Assembly (NCBI GenBank): GCA_018648805.1
Contig: JABGQM010000001.1
Location: 37,896 to 101,895, forward strand
Reading direction: 5' to 3'
Source: Verrucomicrobiota bacterium
GTDB lineage: Bacteria > Verrucomicrobiota > Kiritimatiellia > UBA8416 > JABMPJ01
DNA: 64,000 nt
The notes under the pieces were generated by a model. The model made no database searches, was not told the DNA's origin, and saw only the letters and a list, made by a program, of their open reading frames with translations. Each line of letters starts with the position of its first letter. The first letter of the stretch is position 1. This document shows, one piece after another, positions 61,974 to 64,000 of this stretch. Position numbers and translations under genes: made by a program.

Positions 61974-62100
61974 GGTTAAGGGTATCCGAGCAAGGGTGGC
62001 GGTTAAGAGTGCGGTTAAGTGTGTGCGTGGTGTTTTTTACACTTACTCGCACACTTCGTCGCCACCCTTAACCGGATACACTTAACCGAACTGCTTAACC
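61974..62100. repeat. Nested inverted-repeat (foldback) element rich in CGGTTAAG
   Basis: Three nested stems: GGTTAAGGGTATCCG (61974-61988) with CGGATACACTTAACC (62073-62087); AAGGGTGGCG (61992-62001) with CGCCACCCTT (62060-62069); AAGTGTGTGCG (62017-62027) with CGCACACTT (62048-62056). The terminal loop contains TTTTTT (62033-62038). CGGTTAAG or its complement occurs about six times. It sits between two convergent GT2 genes and could also stop transcription of either. Confidence 0.75.
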
Positions 62101-62146
62101 GGTGAGGTCGGAGTATGGCCCCATGCGAGCTTATCTAGAACGCCTG

Positions 62147-62950
62147 TCACCTCAATCCCTTTTCACAGAACGTGGCCACGTTCTTGCGGTGAAAATAGTC
62201 TCGATTGTTGCTGACCCATTCGGCCGCTTCGGGTTTGTGCGTCGTGTGGTAGAGATGTACGGCGCGGGCCTCCTTGAAAACCGGTCGAACATGCATACCG
62301 GACTGGTAGAGCCGCATGCCAAGGTCGTCGTCCTCCAGCCCCCACCCCTCGTACACCTCGTCAAACCCGTTGACCCGTTCCATGTCGGCACGGTGGATCG
62401 AAAAATGATTGCTGATCAGCTGTGGTTTGTGGCGCTTGGTCAGATGCAGCGCCCGCAGGATCCTGTTCTTCTCGAACTGCCGCAGGTTCCCGCCCAGATG
62501 CGATATATCGGCCTGTCCCCACAGCGCCTCTACCCCGGCTGCATCCAGCGGCTCCCCGGCCAGAATCGGCTCCGTCGTCGCCTCACTCAGTCCCGTCGCC
62601 TGGCCCTGCAGAAAACGGCCCGGGTGCGCCCGTTCGAGGTGCTGCGCCAGCGCATCCGGCATCAACACGATATCGCAATCGATGAAGAAGAGATACTCAC
62701 CTGTCGCCAGGCGAATACCCATGTTGCGCGCCGCCGCCGCACGGAAGCCTTTGTCCTGCTGTGCCGCATACTGGTGGGGAATCGGATAGGTCTCCAGGAA
62801 CGCCTTAACCGCCGCCACCTCTTCGGACGAGGAGCCGTCATCCGCCACGATCACCTCGTCGGGTCGCACGCGCTGATGCAGCAACGCGCCCAAGCAGACC
62901 TCGAGCCACGCCGCACGGTTATAGACATTCACAATCAGGCTGGTTTTCAT
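62147..62950 (-). CDS. Family 2 / GT7-C-like glycosyltransferase
   Basis: 267 residues from the ATG at 62950; the open frame continues to 63286 but overlaps the divergent nucleoside phosphorylase start and lacks the conserved start sequence. SLIVNVYNRAAWLEVCLGALLHQRVRPDEVIVADDGSSSEE, KGFRAAAARNMGIRLATGEYLFFIDCDIVLMPDAL with DCD, and ISNHFSIHRADMERVNGFDEVYEGWGLEDDDLGMRL, a strong galactosyltransferase (Glyco_transf_7C) block. Likely works on a surface glycan. Confidence 0.9.
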   Translation of the reverse strand: MKTSLIVNVYNRAAWLEVCLGALLHQRVRPDEVIVADDGSSSEEVAAVKAFLETYPIPHQYAAQQDKGFRAAAARNMGIRLATGEYLFFIDCDIVLMPDALAQHLERAHPGRFLQGQATGLSEATTEPILAGEPLDAAGVEALWGQADISHLGGNLRQFEKNRILRALHLTKRHKPQLISNHFSIHRADMERVNGFDEVYEGWGLEDDDLGMRLYQSGMHVRPVFKEARAVHLYHTTHKPEAAEWVSNNRDYFHRKNVATFCEKGLR

Positions 62951-63040
62951 CTGACGACACGTGTAACACATGCCCCCCGGCCCTGCAAACGCCAACCGCG
63001 CGCGTTTGACATTGCAGATCCCGCATCCTATTCTGACGCC

Positions 63041-64000
63041 ATGGTACCGCAGTGGATTATTGAGAAGAAGCGCGACGGCGAATCGCTGGCCGAGGCGGAC
63101 ATCCGCGCCTTTATCGACGGCTACACGCGCGGCGACATCCCCGACTACCAGATGTCTGCCCTGGCTATGGCAATCTATTTTCAGGGCATGAGCACTGAGG
63201 AGGTCGCCGTCCTGACCGATGCCATGATGCGCTCGGGCGAGCTCGTTGATACCTCTGCCATTACCCGGCCCAAGGTGGACAAGCACTCCACCGGTGGCAT
63301 CGGCGATAAGGTGTCACTGATCCTGGCTCCGCTCGTGGCCTGCTGCGGCGTGGCCGTGCCGATGCTTTCCGGGCGCGGCCTCGGCATTACCGGCGGCACA
63401 CTCGACAAACTGGAATCCATTCCGGGCTATCGCACCGATCTGGATATCGATAGGTTCCTTGAGGTCATCGACACCTGTGGCTGCTCCATTATCGGGCAGA
63501 CCGCCACGCTCGCCCCGGCCGACAAGAAGCTCTACGCCCTGCGCGATGTCACCGGCACCGTTCCCTCCATTCCCCTCATTGCCGCCAGCATCATGTCCAA
63601 GAAGCTGGCCGAAGGGATGGATGCCCTCGTGCTGGATGTCAAGTGGGGCTCGGGCGCTTTTATGAAAACCCCTGCGCTCGCCACCGAGCTGGCCGACACG
63701 ATGGTCCGCATCGGCACCGCCGCCGGTAAGGGGATGGCCGCGATCGTGACCGATATGAACCAGCCGCTCGGCCGCACCGCCGGTAACGCCCTCGAAGTCG
63801 TGGAGACGATCGAGACCCTGCGTGGCAACGGGCCGGCCGACCTGGTCGACATCACGCTCGAACTCGCCGCCCACATGCTGACCCTAACCGGTATAGCGCC
63901 GGACATCGCCATCGCACGCGACCGCCTCACGGCCGCCTTGAATGACGGCCGAGCCCTGGACACCTTCAAGGAGATGGTCGCCCTGCAAGGCGGCGACTGC
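63041..64000 (+). CDS. deoA: Pyrimidine-nucleoside (thymidine) phosphorylase, 3' end cut by window
   Basis: The ATG at 63041 opens a frame of 320 codons running off the right edge; family members have about 430-450 residues, so about a quarter is missing. MVPQWIIEKKRDGESLAEADIRAFIDGYTRGDIPDYQMSALAMAIYFQGMS is the family N-terminus. KHSTGGIGDKVSLILAPLVACCGVAVPM leads to SGRGLGITGGTLDKLESIPG, the family signature. LDVKWGSGAFMKTPALATELADTMVRIG and NALEVVETIETLRG also match. It splits thymidine, deoxyuridine or uridine with phosphate in nucleoside salvage. Whether deoA or pdp fits best is not decided. Divergent from the GT2/GT7-C gene. Confidence 0.92.
   Translation, partial: MVPQWIIEKKRDGESLAEADIRAFIDGYTRGDIPDYQMSALAMAIYFQGMSTEEVAVLTDAMMRSGELVDTSAITRPKVDKHSTGGIGDKVSLILAPLVACCGVAVPMLSGRGLGITGGTLDKLESIPGYRTDLDIDRFLEVIDTCGCSIIGQTATLAPADKKLYALRDVTGTVPSIPLIAASIMSKKLAEGMDALVLDVKWGSGAFMKTPALATELADTMVRIGTAAGKGMAAIVTDMNQPLGRTAGNALEVVETIETLRGNGPADLVDITLELAAHMLTLTGIAPDIAIARDRLTAALNDGRALDTFKEMVALQGGDC

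Noticed and set aside
62951..63286. N-terminal extension of the GT2/GT7-C protein
   Set aside because: The extra 112 codons overlap the start of the nucleoside phosphorylase on the other strand, and the GT domain begins properly at 62950.
1..64000. tRNA or rRNA genes
   Set aside because: I looked in the intergenic gaps for T-arm-like GGTTCGA sequences with matching stems and for rRNA-like sequence and found none convincing.

Overview
The window is GC-rich bacterial chromosome with dense genes on both strands and no RNA gene or CRISPR array that I can see. The gene mix points to the PVC group, most likely a Kiritimatiellota, Verrucomicrobiota or Lentisphaerota relative. It includes giant secreted proteins with discoidin and Ig-like modules, a DUF6288-like protein, a GH78 alpha-L-rhamnosidase, Agl23-like and TMTC-like membrane glycosyltransferases, many GT2 enzymes and a full-length single-chain PurL. 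The phylum is an inference from gene content; no marker rRNA is present.

Layout. 1-3.0 kb (+): ApbE-like protein cut by the left edge, a small discoidin-like secreted protein and an Agl23-like membrane glycosyltransferase. 3.0-6.6 kb (-): probable operon of a 4-cresol dehydrogenase/vanillyl-alcohol oxidase-type flavoprotein, a PQQ-like beta-propeller protein and a GT2. 6.7-8.2 kb (+): hypoxanthine phosphoribosyltransferase and an EamA transporter. 8.3-10.2 kb (-): RecQ. 10.3-10.9 kb: a roughly 520-bp foldback element. 11.0-17.3 kb (+): TetR regulator with a palindromic operator, then a complete RND efflux system whose genes overlap or nearly abut. 17.4-22.1 kb (-): giant DUF6288-like secreted protein. 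22.4-23.0 kb (-): HI1419/HI1420-type toxin-antitoxin pair. 23.1-27.5 kb (-): hybrid histidine kinase and CheB-CheR-PAS fusion with overlapping ends. 27.8-31.2 kb (-): truncated SGNH hydrolase remnant and GH78 rhamnosidase. 31.3-34.5 kb (-): E2, E1-beta and E1-alpha of a 2-oxoacid/acetoin dehydrogenase complex without E3. 34.8-38.7 kb (+): type II topoisomerase B and A subunits. 39.0-46.3 kb (-): two large secreted discoidin/Ig-like proteins, the larger with five copies of a module of about 115 residues. 46.5-51.5 kb: AraC regulator, AlbA_2 ATPase-like regulator, FAD oxidoreductase and SGNH hydrolase. 51.9-52.9 kb (-): Fic protein with a palindromic operator. 53.1-53.4 kb: tandem long-hairpin repeats. 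53.5-60.5 kb (+): purL, TMTC-like protein, methyltransferase and GT2. 60.6-63.0 kb: ExbD-like lipoprotein, two GT2 enzymes and a second foldback element. 63.0 kb to the edge (+): pyrimidine-nucleoside phosphorylase, truncated by the window.

How the parts relate. Housekeeping genes (hpt, recQ, topoisomerase, purL, deoA) alternate with envelope and surface-glycan functions. The right-hand island of TMTC-like protein, methyltransferase and several GT2s probably builds or attaches a surface glycan. The large secreted proteins, rhamnosidase and SGNH/FAD enzymes fit glycan binding and breakdown. The best candidates for something undescribed are the tandem covarying hairpins before purL, the two foldback elements, and the poly-C tract in a likely promoter between the giant repeat protein and the AraC regulator.
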